From: Dokdonella_A sp049583635
GTDB taxonomy: Bacteria > Pseudomonadota > Gammaproteobacteria > Xanthomonadales > Rhodanobacteraceae
Direction of reading: 5' to 3'
Length of the DNA stretch: 64,000 bases
Assembly (NCBI GenBank): GCA_049583635.1
Contig: JBAUWF010000035.1
Span: 4,278 to 68,277, forward strand
Shown: positions 63,401 through 64,000 of the stretch, piece by piece
How the letters are laid out: the number at the start of each line of letters is the position of its first letter
Numbering within the stretch: position 1 is the stretch's first letter
Notes under the pieces: model-generated
What the model was told of the DNA's origin: nothing
The model's database searches: none
Seen by the model: only the letters and a program-made list of their open reading frames with translations
Made by a program: the position numbers and the translations under genes

Positions 63401-64000
63401 CGACATCAGCACGCTGCCGGGCGACGGCTGGATCCTGCAGAACAACAGCGACGGAATTGGCACGACTGACTGGTTCCAGAGCGACGGCAGCGTTTTCAAT
63501 GCACAGGACGGTAGTCCGACCGGTTTCATAGGCGCCAACTTCAACAATACCGATGGCGGCGCAACCGGCGGCGATGGAACGATCAGCAACTGGCTGGTCA
63601 CACCGCTGCTGACTTTCAATGTGGGTTCGTCGGTTGCGTTCTACACGCGCAGCACGATCGCCTCGGACGGCGTGACGGTTTATCCGGATCGCATCGAAGT
63701 GCGCCTGTGTACCGGATCGCCGTGCAGCAATGTCGGTAGCAGCGCGACCGACACCGGGGATTTCGGGACGCTGCTGCAGAGCGTCAATCCGAACCTCGGC
63801 ACCGACGATGATCCGCTCGGCGTGACCGGTTATCCGCTCAGCGACTGGGCGCTGTTCTCGCTCGATTCCGCCTCCGGCGTACCGACCAGCGGTCAAGGCC
63901 GCATCGCGTTTCGTTACTTCGTCACCAGCGCCGGCCCGACCGGAGTCAATTCCAACTACATCGGCATCGACACGGTCGATATTCAGGCGACTCCGGCACA
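60471..64000 (+). CDS. Large secreted multidomain protein, partial (runs past window end)
   Basis: Open from the ATG at 60471 to the last base, at least 1176 residues. Signal peptide (about 1-28, TPVVAADP); residues ~110-560 are a beta-rich region of PDPSGDVGGGYFVQSING type repeated around YDF/DYPKYGVWPDAYYVGAN; an Ig/FN3-like module (~670-760: PALQLPANGATNVSTQPTFV); a MAM/jelly-roll-like module (~777-950: DDVENGTNGWTHS to DINVQGC); the tag DQIFANGFE at ~956-964; a Gly-rich linker; and a choice-of-anchor-J-like module (from ~970: ENFDDISTLPGDGW, ISNWLVTPLLTF). No protease motif is seen. Likely exported; adhesion or scaffold role is inference. Confidence 0.8.
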   Translation, partial: MNTFYKATAFAIVAAIGCVIVTPVVAADPPVSRGADYVSPPSIPQQFYLDARTRPIVPTWQPGDPIHEVPRQFHGEENLQRNPPRPVNPVTGGIDILAELQREFGNAADYRNFETPLVNVQGQGFSGVFPPDPSGDVGGGYFVQSINGGGGATYEIYNTDDGSVAAGPFNLDGLGSGGACASGFGDGVVLYDQLANRWLLTEFSGSGNNLCVYISADDNPVTTTWTRYDFTTPGFPDYPKYGVWPDAYYVGANQGPAVYALDRQQMLVAAPATLQRKSVPRLNGLGFQMVPPVSVFGSTPPPVGSPGIYLRDNDDERNNPGSNDPNHDFLELFTLHVDFTTPANTVLTGPIQIQEDEFDSEFNVPSGFGAIHQPGTSQLLDPLLEVPMIPLGYRNFGDHESIVGNHVTQVQTGNIAGIRWFELRRNSPGDPWTLYQQGTYSPDDPNGITSRWMGALGMDSAGNIALGYSVARVSSGHDVYPGLRYVGRLASDPLGVMTSAETSLIEGGSSQTNFDRWGDYHQVGVDPADGCTFWFTGMYEPPGGQWSTRIGSFKFDACGTPTFTLTGTNLSQSVCAAPSANLDPVSITVGSVSGFSDPVDMSFGDGLPTGFAGSYTVNPVTPPGTTEADLNVTGAVAPGPNMVTLRATAGATIRDLLLDVDVATEIPPAPALQLPANGATNVSTQPTFVWGDSDQAGSYLIEIATDAAFANVILSQTVTGATTFQPTAALPTNTQIYWRVSAINTCGNNGPSTVFSFITQAAPGQCSIGTTPTAVFSDDVENGTNGWTHSATVGNDTWTISGARPNSPSNSWYAQDPAAVTDQQLTSPTVSLPTNLDGLTFQFQHWRNMGGSPVDTCYDGGILEVSLDGGTFQQVPGTLLETDPYNGTIASSFSNPLAGMQAWCGQQNYTNSVVDISTYAGHDAQFRFRLGSDSLISNEGWYIDDINVQGCSNGPDQIFANGFEGGGGGGMLSENFDDISTLPGDGWILQNNSDGIGTTDWFQSDGSVFNAQDGSPTGFIGANFNNTDGGATGGDGTISNWLVTPLLTFNVGSSVAFYTRSTIASDGVTVYPDRIEVRLCTGSPCSNVGSSATDTGDFGTLLQSVNPNLGTDDDPLGVTGYPLSDWALFSLDSASGVPTSGQGRIAFRYFVTSAGPTGVNSNYIGIDTVDIQATPA

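Noticed and set aside
1..64000. CRISPR arrays, tRNA/rRNA genes, complete IS elements
   Set aside because: No regularly spaced repeats, cloverleaf-like sequences or transposase genes were seen on either strand.

Overview
The window looks like chromosomal DNA of a high-GC gammaproteobacterium of the order Lysobacterales (Xanthomonadales), most plausibly family Rhodanobacteraceae (Dokdonella-like). The clues are a fused aspartate kinase/diaminopimelate decarboxylase (LysAC), a MurD2-MurL pair for peptidoglycan glutamate, an rmlBACD-xanB sugar-nucleotide cluster, and a large secreted protein carrying an 'IFANGFE' tag. The assignment rests on recognising proteins, not on 16S rRNA. No rRNA, tRNA, CRISPR array, prophage or complete insertion sequence was seen.

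Layout. 0-4 kb: a UDG-fold-like protein, a WYL-domain repressor and a divergent tandem AAA+ ATPase; a perfect 10-bp inverted repeat lies in the divergent promoter. 4.3-11 kb: acyl-CoA dehydrogenase, MFS exporter, then a zinc-uptake-like operon (coiled-coil porin, ZnuA, ZnuB, but no ATPase gene) behind a candidate Zur box. 11-12.25 kb: a histone-deacetylase-family hydrolase whose 3' end is tandemly duplicated together with a palindromic intergenic element. 12.25-17.7 kb: a translationally coupled lysAC-murL-murD2 operon linking DAP/lysine synthesis to an alternative route to D-glutamate in the cell wall. 18.2-22.3 kb: isoquinoline-oxidoreductase-type molybdenum hydroxylase and plant-type asparaginase. 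22.3-26 kb: CpxRA-like two-component system with a near-consensus CpxR box, and a POT peptide transporter. 26-33 kb: gcvPB, dgkA, terC-like, lemA plus two TPM genes, YyaL-like. 33.7-36 kb: lgt-thyA-folA. 36-43 kb: the envelope/maturation operon lptD-surA-pdxA-rsmA-apaG-apaH. 43-47 kb: cytochrome b and c' genes, dienelactone hydrolase, polyprenyl diphosphate synthase, ssb, and the relic of a YVTN beta-propeller gene. 47.6-52.5 kb: rmlB-A-C-D and xanB (dTDP-rhamnose and GDP-mannose). 52.6-59.4 kb: M3 peptidase, divergent tesA / ybbA-ybbP, and a broken DUF486 gene. 59.4-64 kb: DUF4097-like lipoprotein and a very large secreted multidomain protein that runs off the window end.

Most genes are housekeeping and envelope related. 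The least ordinary parts are the WYL/AAA+ module, the ATPase-less zinc locus with its own porin, the LysAC-MurL-MurD2 operon, the duplicated hydrolase tail with palindromes, and the modular exoprotein. Gene packing is tight: ATGA-type overlaps are common, four convergent pairs overlap at their 3' ends, and tesA and ybbA share the bases of their start codons on opposite strands.
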